From positions 20,635,564-20,699,563 of the forward strand of contig CAIIXF020000007.1 of NCBI GenBank assembly GCA_903813345.2: 64,000 bases of DNA, written 5' to 3'. This DNA is from Owenia fusiformis. Lineage: Eukaryota; Annelida; Polychaeta; Sabellida; Oweniidae. The position numbers and the translations under genes are program-made. The notes under the pieces were generated by a model that worked only from the letters and a program-made list of their open reading frames with translations, searched no databases and had not been told where the DNA came from. Shown piece after piece: positions 28,001-43,000 of the stretch (positions are counted from its first letter, which is position 1; the number at the start of each line of letters is the position of its first letter).

Positions 28001-31000
28001 ATGCTTTTGGAAGTTTCATTCTAAATATCAAGAATATGAAATTAAGGTTGGTAATTAATAGTTGTATCATAATTTTCAATATTATTTATTTAAATCTTAT
28101 ATTATAGTACTATGTGTAATGCAAGCAGATTTTGAACATAACAATTTTCATTGAAGGGCCTCATTCAATTTAAAAATATTTTGTGAAGAATGGCTTCCAA
28201 TGTCTGGTTCTGGAATCTACCAAAGCCCATGGATCTACTATAAGATTGTCTTGAGTTATAATGCCTTAATTTCATCTTGTTTCCTACGCATGAGTGGAGC
28301 CTTTTTGATTGATTGTTAGAAAGATTCATTTTCGTGATTTATCAATTGCATCTGTTCTGTTTGGCCTAAGGCATAATTTGCACGGCAAATGTCAATGTGT
28401 TCGCATACCTTCACAATTACAACAATAGATTCGTTTGAACATTGAAAAAGGGAATGTATTTTATTTAATCTATTCAAAGAATTCGGTAAACCAAGAGAGA
28501 AAGGTAACCTTTTATCGAATTATTAAAAATAAAATTATAACCTTAAATTGTATGCATCGACATGAATGGCTATAGAAGAACCAATTTTTATGCTAATTTC
28601 TCAACTTACCAAACGTGTTCTCCAAGAATCCAAAAGACAGCTACATATTGTCATACTCCAGAATCAATGTATTTCACTAGCACTTCTAAACATGACTCTC
28701 AGGGGGTATTGAACCACATATTGATTCAATCTTCAACCGAACGGCAAAATATTCCATTGAAATAACGGGCCTATAAATTGATATTGGGATCAGAATTGGA
28801 TTTTTTAAGCGAGCAATTCATGAATTGGTATAATTGTATTTGGAAGTATCGAGTGGTAGACAGCGACAAGACAAAAGAAATGCCAAGCAATTTGACATAA
28901 ACTGTTTCATGTTTCTTATTTGTGACAATAAAACATTTATTAATACATATGCCATACTTTAAAAATATTAAAGCAGATACTGTCAGACACCAAGATTTTT
29001 ATCAAGAAGATGATGTCAACTGAGCAATAGTAATTTCATAGCCGTCTGTCAAACAGTGCTGCATTATGGGATATGATAATTTAGGGCAAATGTCAAGTGG
29101 ACATGGGCAATATGGCAAAATACCAGGCTATCACCCTGCATGTTCATATATGTGTATATGACATAAATACTACAATAACTATGTGTAGGCACATAGCATG
29201 CATTGATCACAATCCAAAAACATAGGGATGTTAAGGATGGTGTCTAATAATCAGCTTTCGTAGAAATCTAAGTTAATTTTCTCATGGTTTAAACCCCTCC
29301 CTCATCTGACAATTTTTTTAAATGTTGATATTTATATGTTGTTCACTTAAATATAAAAAAACAACACAATTTGCTCAAGAAACCACCCCCTCCCCGTAAC
29401 GAAACTAACTTCATTATTTTACAACTTGATAACTGAACACCATCCCTTGATGTACTTTACAAGTAGGACTTGACTGTAGAAAAATAAGTCTTGCAACAAG
29501 GCTCTGTAATCTCACCCAGTAGATATAATTAATAACCCGATATAATGAATTACCCTATAAATGTTAGTGAAGGGATTGTGGTATTATATAATGTTATATA
29601 ATCAACTCAAAAAGAGGAGAGAGTTCCCTTTTACTTCAATATGCATCTGTTTTAGTCGTTCAATTTTCATATCACCCTTAAGTGTCTTTTTATGCAAAAT
29701 AAAATATGTCCAGTAACTTAAGTTACAAAGTGTGAAAGAAAAAAAAGGTTTGAAACATAATTAGTAAGTATGAGGCCTCCATTGTTCTTAAGGGGTCATC
29801 TGAAAAGTTTTTCTGGACAAAATCTAATTTGTTAACTGCTTGACCACCCACCCATCTTTATTGAAAAATACATACTAATAATCCCAAAAATGATGGTTCT
29901 CACATTGATTTACTTAAAGCAGCCTTTAAACAATCCACCAACAAAATGAAAAGATCATATGCATAACTTCTGAGAATGCACCTGAGTTATTCTCCAGGCA
30001 TGTTGCATGTCATTAGAGAGTAATTAGTAATTAGCAGATATATCATTGTAAACTAGGAGCTTCTGACATGTCAAGTTAGAATACATGAATTAATAAACAT
30101 TTCCTCTTCGACTACCCTTTTCAAAAATATGATGAGAGCTTTATTTGTAGTGACTACCACTGGCCACTGTGCCACAGGGTGGATTAAAGGTATTACACTA
30201 GGGATATATCTTAATCAAGGGAGCAGCTGTATACTACTTGTATATACTTAGTATACCAAAAACAAGTTATTCTACCCCCTCCCCTACCAGTTGTCATACC
30301 CTCAGCAAATATTGCTTGTACCCGCTCCCTCCAGCTCCCAAATATGCATCAAGGCTACAAATGTTATGGAGAGTGCATCTTGGAAATCCTTCATTTCCTC
30401 GAAGAAACACATGCCCTTTAGAAAAGCTCAACTTTGTAAATACTCTTTACTTATCAAATTCTTTGATAATAACTCTTTGATCTTGCCTCTATATCCAATC
30501 AAAATATATTTGTTCATTCCCGGAGAATTTACAGTAAAACCTTTCTTAGTGAACACCTCTTTCTAGTGAACACTGTCTCTAGTAGAAAGGATGATGCATC
30601 AGCTTCCAAAACTTCACTAGAGGCAATCTGTGCGAGGTTCCATTTTTTGGTTTGGTTTTTGGGGCATGCACATTAAATCTAGCAATTTAATTGGTTCAAA
30701 TTATTAAAACGCATGCGTAATTTATAACTTAATAAAAACATTATTTCACAGCAGTCCCTACCCATAATGCACCTTATATTTCAGGAACATTTTTGTTTAG
30801 TGTCAAAAGAAAAAGTTTACACCCAACACAAGTGCAATGACGTAATATATACCTGTCCAGAATTTGTAGACTTTTGTTGTACAAACTAAAACCGAACCGA
30901 TTGCAGAAAAGCAATTTGAATTATGGGAATGAAGTACTTCCCTTAATGAAAAACCGAACCAAGTAAAAACTGAACCTCGCACAGATTGCACCAACTCCAA

Positions 31001-34000
31001 AACTTGTTTTGTTTGATTAGAATAAATGCTGTGTCTGCATGATAAAAGTGTGATCAGGAGAACAATAATAAATCAACACATCTCAAGTTGTGACTGGGAG
31101 TAAGGAAATTAAACCACAATGAAATTAACTTCACTTTTCTATGACTGTTGATAATTTGGCACAATGTCTTAGCTGCACTAAAATGTCAACTTGAAATCAT
31201 CAATAATGGTTAGAGGGTAGTGAAAAAATGGGCAATCCCAGGGTAAGACTTCCTCTCATTGACACAGTATGAAGCAGTGGAGACTTCAAGTATATCACAA
31301 TTCCAACCAATTACAAGAGAAAACAAACTTTCAAGTGGAATCATTTAGAAACAGATAACAGGAAGTCATGTGACCAAAACAAGTGAGCTCAAAGTTCCCC
31401 AATGTGGAAGCCAATCCTACTTGTTGTTATTTACAAGCAATCTCATATAACATGCTTATCAGTTACACGTGGTTTTCATTACCCTATCTTCAATGTTTCA
31501 ATTCTTAATTAAAAGATTGAGATACAACCCCATATAACAATACCAGAGTATCGATATGAGAATCAACATTACTCTGCAACAATTTCAAGAATATTGTATA
31601 CTCTTAGTTCTTTGATTAATTGATATAATATTAAGATAGATTAACTACAGCGATCAAATATTGTTCAAATATTCATTTTGATATGAAATATTTAAACTTG
31701 ATATAGTAACAATAACCAGTTTTATGTATTACCTGCTAAGTGGTTAATCCAGTCGTCCAGGGGTGAATCTTTTCCCTATCTCCGTTCTATAACTGATTTC
31801 TATTAGGCCTGTTTTATATCTTAACTCTGTTATTTAGCTCTTTGTAACTGATTGATCACTTAACTCAGAGTTTCAAACGAGTAGTTAACATACATACATG
31901 TATGCCTAGTGGCATATCAAGGTCATATGTAATATGTATACATATGCCTATGAGTTTATCAGCTATAACAGTATACTAACCTACCTATATAACTTGTTAT
32001 TTATATATCCCCAAACATACTATTCAAGTATGAGCAAAATTGTAATAGTTAAAATACAACCAAAGGAAGGTTACAAATTTTTTGTAAAACTTATTTTTCA
32101 TTTCATCCTCTTTTTCACTACAGGCTATTAGCTATAAATAGGTGCCGGCATTTCCATTGAAACCACCAAATTGAGGATAAAACCCAATGTCATAAATCTT
32201 AATATAAAAAATAAGAACAGATCTTTCATACTTTCACAGCTTTTCATCTAATATTGTTCTCATATTCTGAGGCCTGATGAGGTCATTTGGGTGCATTAAG
32301 TGCAGGATTAGAAATTATTTTTTCAATATAATTTCATCATTCATGTGAAATCCTTCCCTTATTCTTGTAAAATGTCTTTGTTAGCAATGATTTTCATATT
32401 ATGTTTTGAATATATTTTTCTATAGTTTACATCACATCAGACAACTGCTTTAGGTATCAAGCATCACCTCACTTTGGCCTTTGCACATTTTCCTCAACTC
32501 TGGCCTTTTCACCCTTTCCTGTCATAAATAATTCATTGACAAAGTTCCAGGCAACTTGCCCTTTCCAACAATTTGATTTTGCTTAAAAGAGAGCTTCGGA
32601 TATCTAATGCTAACAATGTAACTGTTTAAAAGAGGCTTTAAATATTTTAACTGTTAACTGTTGGATATCTAATTCTAACAATTTTTTTAAGGCTTTAAAA
32701 CAATGTAACTGTTCAAAGAGACTTTAAAAGTATCTGTTTAAAGAGGCTTTAAACAATGTACTTGTTTCAAGAGGCTTTATACAATATGACTTACCAGGCC
32801 ATGGCTTGCAGGTAAGGCAAGAGGCTTTAAACAATATATCTGTTTAAGAGGCTTTAAACAATATAACTTACCAGGTCATAGCTTGCAGGTAAGGCAAGAG
32901 GCTTTAAACAATGTATCTGTTTAAGAGGCTTTAAACAATATGACTTACCAGGTCATGGCTTGCAGGTAAGGCAAGAGGCTTTAAACAATGTATCTGTTTA
33001 AGAGGCTTTAAACAATATGACTTACCAGGCCATGGCTTGCAGGTAAGGCAAGAGGCTTTAACCAATGTATCTGTTTAAAGAGACTTTAAACAATATAACT
33101 TACCCGGTCATAGCTTGCAGGTAAGGCAAGAGGCTTTAACCAATGTATCTGTTTAAGAGGCTTTAAACAATGTAACAACCAGGTCATAGCTTGTAGGTAA
33201 AGCAAGAAGCTTTAAACAATGTATCTGTTTAAGAGGCTTTAAACAATATAACTTACCAGGTCATAGCTTGCAGGTAGGGCAAGAGGCTTTAAACAATGTA
33301 TCTGTTTAAGTGGCTTTAAATAATATAACTTACCAGGTCATGGCTTGCAGGTAAGGCAAGAGGCTTTAAACAATGTATCTATTTAAGAGGCTTTAAACAA
33401 TATAATTTACCAGGTCATGACTTGCAGGTAAGGCAAGAGGCTTTAAACAATGTATCTGTTTAAGAGGCTTTAAACAATATAACTTACCAGGTCATAGCTT
33501 GGAGGTAAGGCAAGTGGCTTTAAACAAAGTATCTGTTTAAGAGGCTTTAAACAATATAACTTACCAGGTCATAGCTTGCAGGTAGGGCAAGAGGCTTTAA
33601 ACAATGTATCTGTTTAAGTGGCTTTAAATAATATAACTTACCAGGTCATGGCTTGCAGGTAAGGCAAGAGGCTTTAAACAATGTATCTATTTAAGAGGCT
33701 TTAAACAATATAACTTACCAGGTCATGACTTGCAGGTAAGGCAAGAGGCTTTAAACAATGTATCTGTTTAAGAGGCTTTAAACAATATAACTTACCAGGT
33801 CATGACTTGCAGGTAAGGCAAGAGGCTTTAAACAATGTATCTGTTTAAGAGGCTTTAAACAATATAACTTACCAGGTCATAGCTTGCAGGTAAGGCAAGG
33901 GGCTTTAAATAGTATATCTGTTTAAAGAGGCTTTAAACAATATAACTTACCAGGTCATAGCTTGCAGGTGAGGTACATACAGTTGTCACCTGAAAAAAGA

Positions 34001-37000
34001 CAAAAATCCTTATATGAATGATTAATTAAGAAAAGTTAATAATGTAATATTACTTATTAAATTTTATCTTATTGAACCTTAAAGACAAAACAGAAAAATA
34101 AAGAAACATATTGTTAATTGAATGAGATTCAAGTAATAAAGGGACTATTTTCTGTGGCATTTAATTCCCATTTGAAGTTTTATCTCTTATAAACATGAAT
34201 TAGCAATGCCATCTAATAAACCTACTATAATCTTTAATTCAACAAACATCAAAGCACTGATTACAAGAAACAGAGCATTAATCAATAAATCAGACTGAAA
34301 TCCTCGATTTTCTAGTTTTGTTTGTCATTAAAATACAAACTGTTAAATAAGTTCACCCTTAAAGCATGTTTACATTATGTAAGTCGTCAGTCGTGGATAA
34401 TTATTGCAAATGGTTACAAATCCATTTATTTGTTGCCATGCCATGGTAACATATATTGAATAGAAATGTGTTGGAACTCATATCATGTTTATAAATAATG
34501 TTAGCAGAAAAAATTTGAAGTCAGTACAATTGAAAGTTGTAAGAATTTGTTACAGCCAACAAACACCGACCACCAAACACTATCTACAAAATAGTTGGAG
34601 ACTATAACAATATGTCACCACTTCTTGTTGTGACATAAAAACAGATGTAATTTACCTTTTTATAGTATTTGTAACAATATTTGTGATAAAATAAGTCAGA
34701 TAGATGCTCTGAGAATAATATAAGAGGTGTTCAAAATAAGGTTAGTGAGAAATAGAAATATATATCATATATAGATGTCACCCAAAGCTAGTCAATCAAA
34801 GAGTGCTTTTGTGCTAGAAAATGAAATCTCCTTTGAAGAAAGGCTAATACAAAAAGCTACATGGCTAATATTTACAGAAACATAAAATAATGTTTCATAA
34901 GTTACGAAGATTCTTGAAATATTTTACCAAACCTTCTGTTTCGTTGTTTAGATTCCATGTCATGGCTTCTTTATTCGGAATAAAATGAAGAAATTTGAAA
35001 ATATATTTTATCTTTAGTTTATTTTATAGGTTAGGTTATTATGTGGGGAAGATTATTTCAATGCTTGGGTTTTTCCATAGGTTAAAAAATTATTCACTCA
35101 GAAAGGAAAATATAACACCATAACTGCATCAAATCAATACAAATGAAATACTAATTCAATTGCAATAAAAATGAATCCAATTAATGACAAAATCATATTT
35201 CTAATTGTATTACACTTTAGCATTGTCTTCAAGCCGTGTAATTTAAGACAGTAAAAGCCTCATAAAGCAGAACAGATTAGATCTCCAATCATAAGCAGAA
35301 ATAAATCTTCAAGAACCATCTGTGATGCTAGCTCACTGGATTAAGGGGCTTTATCTCACCCATTTACCCATGTGAGTTTATCACTATGAGCCACCCTCTG
35401 GTAAAGGCCTGCTATAGATCAGAAAGTTTACAAATCTGGATCAATGATAACACTTCGTTGCAGGAACATTAATTCTCTATCCTTAAAATAACTGTAAATG
35501 TAAAAGCTATTTGATTAAGCACATGGATGAATTCTCCGTAATTAGAGAATTTTCTCACAATTTAAGTCTACCAGGTCTGCCCCATCCCCAATATTTTCTC
35601 ATGATATGGCAGATAGAGAATGAAGTATATACACATACAGTAAAACCTGTCTCAGTGAACACCTCTCTCTAATGAACACCTGTGTTTAGTGAACACTCTT
35701 CCTCAGCACATCCTCTACTGACTTCTGCATAAATTACCCTCTCTCCGATGCCGAACACCAATACTGAACGTTTTTTTCTTGGTCAAAATGTTCGATATAC
35801 ACAGGTTTTACTGTACTGCATACATATTAATTCACATGGTAAAGAATATACACTCTGCCTTTTTCTATCTGAATTAATGTTTAATTGTATAATGAAATTA
35901 ATTATTACATTATTGATTTTGTTGATATCATTCATGGCTCACCTTCATCCAAACATATTCTTATGAAGAACAAGAAAATCATAAATTGAGTCAGTAAACA
36001 GAGTGACGAATTAAAAAATCAAACAAACTCCCTAAAACAATGGCCCATATTTCCTGAATGATAAGTGGTCCCATATATCAGAGGCGACAGGTTGGAAAAT
36101 TCATTCATTGAAATATTTTCACCCCGTCAGGTCATACTATACTGGACCTTTATTGCTAATAAATAGACATAATGATAATTGATGAAGGATAGTTTACAAG
36201 ATGAATGTCCCATATGGTAAAACATGTGAAAGTGGAACACCTTTATTACCTCCAAATAGAGTTCTACTTTGGATGTTTTCTACTTATAGAGGTTCATTTT
36301 ATATTAAGCTAATGGGCAACAGGAAAGTGTCTCATTTAAAAAGGCATGTCCCTACAGGGATGTTCTACTTTACAGGTTTTACTGAATTTCACTCTAAATA
36401 CTTGATTTTGATTGGACAAAGTGCAGTCAATAATTATAACTATTAACCATGCAATATTTTTTATTATATTTTTAGTTTTATATCTTTGAAGTTGAAAACA
36501 CTTATAACCTTCTTAAATATATATTGAAAGGCAAAATTTATTCCAAAAGATTCCCTGATATGTGGTCTCCTTATAGTATCAGAATAAAGGAGTACAAGTC
36601 AACCTCTAGAAAAATCAGTTATCATTTACATGTTATTTTGCTAAAGTAATTGAGTAATTAAGTTGTGAATTATTCACTGATTGTTAAGAACTCCTAGGAA
36701 TTCTGTCTCCTTGCGCAAAATGAGAAGATAGAATTTATGACAATTATGGGATGATTTTACAGCGCCTACATGCTGCCTCTCATTCTATCTACCACAAGTC
36801 TTCAGTTCTAGATGATGAGAATATTAATTTTTAGATGTCTGAGATATCTACTTCTAATATAGAGAGTGAACAAAGCCAAACAAGACATTAACATGCTAAA
36901 TGTCACCACCTGCATTTGTTACTGGACACCCACCCCCAAACACCAACCACCGAACACCATAAAAAAGTTGGAGACTACAATAATATGTTACCACTTATTG

Positions 37001-40000
37001 TGGTAAAATAAAAAGCATAGAAAAATATTACTGGTACAAATAAATAATGAAGGATTTATTGATAGACCGTGTTAGACTGTTATTCAGTTTAATTTATGAT
37101 TCTGTGCAGCTCAGTGCACATGTACCATGTAAGACCAATTCCTGATGAAGATATGTTGAAATGGACTATGTCCAGATGTAATATCAAATAAATACTAAGA
37201 AATACAAGATCTTTATATATTTAACCATCCTCATATGATCACATGGGATATACAAATGTACCAATCAGGAATTGAGAACTCCAGAGGAGGCTCTGAAGCC
37301 CGTGGGATTGAAATGCTCTATGTGTATAAACACCATGGATTCAGGTTAGTTCTGATAGCATCACATCACTACTCTCTGCTGGCAATTTGTTTACCTTGAC
37401 TGGCAGTCAACAAAACACAGATCATTTTTTGAAAAATATTCCCCTGTAGTTTAAGATGCATCTTCAAACACTCAGAGTTTCCTTTATTTGTACTATACAG
37501 AAAATAGTCACTGACAGGGAGGATTTCCTAAGATATTGATTTATCATCTTGAGTACTTGATAGGAAGATTGACAGAGATGCATCATAAGTTCTATTGGAT
37601 ATATTTTATCAATAACAGAACCATATGTATGTTACATTTCCTAGTAGCACAATCATATTTTGGTTGTGCAACTTGATAGCACAATCATATTTTGGTTGTG
37701 CAACTTGATAGCACAATCATATTTTGGTTGTGCAACCTTTAGGCATATTGCAATTAAGCAGTAGGTTACCTTACTTTAAAAACATTCTGTCGAATGAAAA
37801 ATGTCAGTATAACCTACAACTACAGTATAATACAAGAGGGTGAATAGACCAGAATTTTTGTAAAGAAAATAAAGGTTCATCTTTACACGAAGACAAGTTC
37901 ATCTTTGAATTCTGGGTTATTACCCCCTTTTGTATAATACAGAACATCATTCTGTTTTCAACCTGGCAGGAAACAGAAACAGGTATTATCAATTTCTAGA
38001 ATTTCAAAATTGGCTAATAATTTTTATATTTACCTGGCTCTGGCTTTCAAAATGACTTAAATGATCCTCTTTCTTGGATCTTGATAAAATGAAATAAAAT
38101 GAAATTAAGCACAAGTAAAACGTTGCTGATTAACTGACAGTAGGGTAGGCCAAGATCAAGGATGGTTTCTAACTAATCCTTCAAAAGAGCTTTGCCTTGA
38201 CCGAACTTTTTAAAATTTACCATTTTTATTTGATCTAACCAGAGACAAAAAATTCCAAAATTGCAAAATTTTCTACATAACATTCATGCTCCTATAACAT
38301 ACACAAATACGCAACATATACACCTGAGCTCATTAAGATCTTTTAGCATTAAAACTGTAAAATCATCACATATTAGTCAGAGTGTATTTAGTGTGACTAG
38401 CTGATTAAGCCAAAGGGTACTTCCTGTTAGATAAAAAGAAAGAGAAATCAGATAACAAGAGCAGATCAACAAATCCAATCCTAACTTCACTTTACTTCTG
38501 ACCACAAACTAGTCATAAAATACCCAATCTCTCCAGGCATACTTGGTTTATGAGCACTATCATGCTATCTTCAATTAGATGTCTTTTACCACAACTATGT
38601 AAATACTATTTTTGAGTGCATCGTACTACTGGGCCTGCAGGAGTTAATCTTTTACAACCAAGATTGGTTTTATCTCTGTTGAAATAACACATCAATTTTT
38701 CGCTTTTCTCATTCAAAATCCATCAGTTTTATGAATAGTTCTATGTTATATGACTGATTTACTCTTAGGTTATATAGCAAAAAGATATTAATCCTAGTGT
38801 TTTTTTTACTATCACAAAAAATGTTATACCTGGAAAATTAAAGAAAACTGATGTGCTGATTCTACATATCTCGATCAAGTAACATGTCATGTGACCTACC
38901 ATGTTTATCACATGACCTCAATAGCAACTCTGTCTAAGAGGCTTATTAATTATAAGAGTCACAATTACAAATGTGGCATTAATACAAACTGATGGCTTTT
39001 TAACTGTCTATTATCCAAGATGAAGTGATATAAAAAGGCCAAGGGGAATTTATAGCTTTGCTGGAATTAGTTTGATTGAATCAAAAAAGTCATCAATTCA
39101 AGTTTAGCTTCATAAGCATTAGATTCAAAGTCACGTTGCTAACTCACCTAACACAAAAAGGTAAAATCATTATAAACGGAGTCTATTTTTCTGGAATGTA
39201 TTCACAAAACAGTCACAACCCCCCCCCCCCTATATCCCCTATCACTAATCAGTGATTATCTTATCCTTGGGATTTAGGACTTATGATACACAATAGATAA
39301 CTTCACTATTATGTAAAATCTGAGAGCTAGTAGGTAATATTCTAATAAGTGAGACCTGATTGTGTAAGATAGTATAAGTGTTTCAATATGTTATACCTGT
39401 CTTATCACTATCTGATACTCTTGCTCCAGGTTCTATCAATGAGCTTGTATTTACATGAAGTAAGCTGTTTATTACCTTATCAACAGAGGTTTGTGTTACT
39501 ACACATTTCCTTCCATCCCCTCAGATGTTTCAACTCAATCCAGTTGTAACAGAGAGTACTGTCATGACGTGTACCATGACATTATACATATTGCATAAGA
39601 AGCTTCAATAATAATTTTGAGCTTTTACAACATGGATACATTCTCAAAAGTAGGCTTCTTTCTCAAAAATAAGGCTTCATCTATGAAAAATGGGCCTCAT
39701 TACAAAATAAGGCCATAAGTTTTATAAAAGATGGACCCAAGGCCAAGGAGGAAGAACTTTGGATATGCCCCCCCCCCCTTAATAACTCTTGTATTTATTC
39801 TATGTGTTCTGCAAAAATGTAGAATATACAACATCTTCACTCATAATGATTCTTATCTCTGGAACCAGCTAATTTGAAATTTGAGATAAAAAAGATCTGA
39901 CAGTCTATATGTGGTGAAATGAAGTTGATCACCTGGGTTAGTCACTATATAAAATCCTGCCTGTACTGTATAGCAAGCCATTGAGGATCACAACATTAAA

Positions 40001-43000
40001 ATCAGCCAATCAGATTTAAGACATCGGTGATGCAGACTTTGTTGAAAGATTTCACTCAGCCAAGGAAGATTGGCTCCCAGGGATGCAACTCAACATTTTC
40101 CAACAATGAAAATGTCGGAATGGCTTTATTTTCTAACATATACATGTATATAACTCAGACTATAAATTCAAAATCGACAGTCCAAAAGTTTCAAACCTCT
40201 TGTATGTTTTTCGAACTTCTTGACAAGTATGTTTTGGAATTTCCTTTTTGAAAAACTCGCGATTCAAATTGAAGTGAACAAAATGGCGGGTGTTTAAATT
40301 CGAATTTTGTAATCACAACATCTCCATATATGGCATAATATCGAGATGGAAGCCTGGGATCCAATCCTCCCTGCACTGAGCAATACTTTTATTGGAGAAT
40401 ATTTTGGCCAAATAAGGAGAGACTTATCTTTTAATTGCAATTGTCTCTTGGGTGTTTTTAAAGTGTGTGGTCCAGACACAAAAAGTGTTAATATGGCACA
40501 CAGCACTGACATCTGACATCTACCAATCGAGGCGCCCGTCAGATGCACGCTTTGGGGAATTCTGGACCAATCAAAATTCAAGAGAGATATTAGTATACAG
40601 AATAAGGGAATGTGGCTCCTTCTGTTTAGCTTTACTTGGAACTATGGTTGACCTCACACCCAGAACTTGATTGTGGTATGGTACTATGGGTAGAAACAAG
40701 AATCACGGTGATACCAGCAGAGGGGGGGGGGGCAGGAAAGATCAATGAATTCTATAAATTTGGTAGAATCAAAACCACAAACTTCCAGCAGAAACAGACC
40801 TCCTCCAGATACTTTAATTGATATTGTTTTAAATTTCTAAATGTCAAAAGATTTGCATAAAAATAAATCATCTGGAAAAATGGTGGAAATTGACTCTAGT
40901 TTAAAATACCAGCTGGTATAACACATGACTTTCAGCAATTTCTGTTTTTAGTTCACCCTAATTAAAAACTTGATTTTATAATTAGAATCACATCTACATC
41001 TGTGATTCTGCTATTTCTTTGATGTTCTTTATTTGAAGTCACTTTGTTTCCTGGTAGCAGAACTATTAACTCCTGTATATTGGGTGCACTTACATACTGA
41101 TGATTGACAAGCTGTGAGTGATGACACTTGGGGCTGGACCTTTTTTTCTTACTGGGGAACCTACTCTTTTTCAAGAGAACAATTATTATATATTTTGTCT
41201 TTAAATCTTTAGAATTGATAGATAATTGAATGATGTATCACTGGTAGGAAAATCAAAGGGATTGGTCTATAAAAAGTATCTGTGTAAAAAAGCGTCCATT
41301 ACTTATTGATCATCCCTCGTATTAGGTACCTTTGAGTGTCTGAGCTACTGTAAAACAAATTAACATTCAAAGCTCTAAAAGTGTGATCTTTGCAAACAGT
41401 GATTATTTATTACACTCAGACACAAAATTATATTCTGACCTGAGGTATCCCCATGCTACGGAAATATAGCAATTATCCGAGTCACTCTCACGATTCACTA
41501 TCATGTTCAATGGTATATAGGGAATTCTACGCAACTTTTGGCCATTACTCAATTCTAACAGGATTAGTGAGAAGTAATAAATTCAATATTGAAGATATCA
41601 TCCCCTTGCATAACAGGACATACTGATACTAATGAAATGATTGCTATTTATTCAGATATCTGGAGTATGCTAGAAATTCTAGCTATTGTGATCTGTTAAA
41701 TCCTGTCCCTGGTATCTGTTTTTGCAATGCACATCCTGGTCGTGTTTTACGTGTCCAATTTCAACCAAATCAGGAAGTTCTTTAGTGAAAGTGTTTTCAA
41801 GATCTTTTAAGGGTAGTTCATTAATTTATAGTGCTCTCAAGATATGTGAGTTATATCTTGGAGATAAATATTTTCATAAATTGCTATACAATTATGTCAG
41901 TAGATTATCTATGGCCTTTTACTCAACAAGTTTTGAATGCTTCTCTTGGTTATAGCATGGATTATCCCCTTTGATAAATCAGAAATGTTATTCTAAAATT
42001 TCATTTGAGGAGTTCTGCCTGGAGTTGATTAATCCGGTGCTTCAAGTATTTATTTTATGCACTTAGTTATTGATGAACATTGTTAGAAGTGCTCATTTAA
42101 CAGGCATATTTAGAATATAAACATTAATATCATAATCATGACATTAATTATATACCCATTCTTAGGTTATTTTACAAATCAAATGAAACAATGTTGATCT
42201 GTTGAATACGGTTGACAAATCTCCTTGTTAACAAATCTGCTTCAAAATGATAAATGTTCTAGGCTTTGATTTGGAATAGTTCGTTGACTTCATTTTATGA
42301 AATGGCTGAAGTCAATCCCCAATGTAAAACCCAAAATTGTATTCTGTATTGAAGTATTTGTTCTTCTATATTAGTCAACCGAGGGGTGATCAATAAGTAA
42401 TGGACGCTTTTTTACACAGATGCTTTTTATAGACCAATCCCTTCGATTTTCTTACCAGTGATACATCATTCAATTACCTATCAACTCTGAAGATTTGAAG
42501 ACAATATATATATTACATGTTGATATATCCTTATTTCCGTGAAGGAGGTACAGGTACCCCGGGACCGACATTTACGTCACATATTCTGAAGCTATTTTAG
42601 ATTGTTTAACATGCAATGCAGTTGAATGCAGGCTGAACAAAACAAACCATTATGGTCATGAATTACCCCATTTTGTTATGCCATAGTTGATTTTGAATAT
42701 TTTATCATCACTATGTGGTATTCATGCCACATTCATTCCACAGGGCCCTCTAAATAGGTTCCATCAAGTGCTACATGTACACAATTCCTCATCCTCTTAA
42801 CTGTGATTGTGAGACAAGGCTGAATCCATTCTCTGACATGGTAGCAAGATGCAGTTGCACGGGTTGTTTTATTTCATCAATGTCAATAAACCTGGGTCCT
42901 TTATCTATAGAAATAAGTAGTATAGAAATAAACAAGTCACATGTGAGCAGATCTGGACAATATGGTGCATTGGCCAAGGGCTCAATTTTGAGGTCCAGGG

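Noticed and set aside
30238-30566. Overlapping 80- and 91-codon plus-strand ORFs
   Set aside because: No splice context, homology or composition supports coding, and the right part runs into a pogo-like fragment.
32591-33950. CRISPR-like array
   Set aside because: Units are contiguous tandem copies of an exon/intron junction without unique spacers, in a eukaryotic intron.
41095-41166. Minus-strand segment with strong donor GTAAGTGC and a basic Ser/Lys-rich peptide
   Set aside because: No ATG, a poor acceptor, and phase 2 to 0, which fits neither a cassette between exons 3 and 4 nor a first exon.
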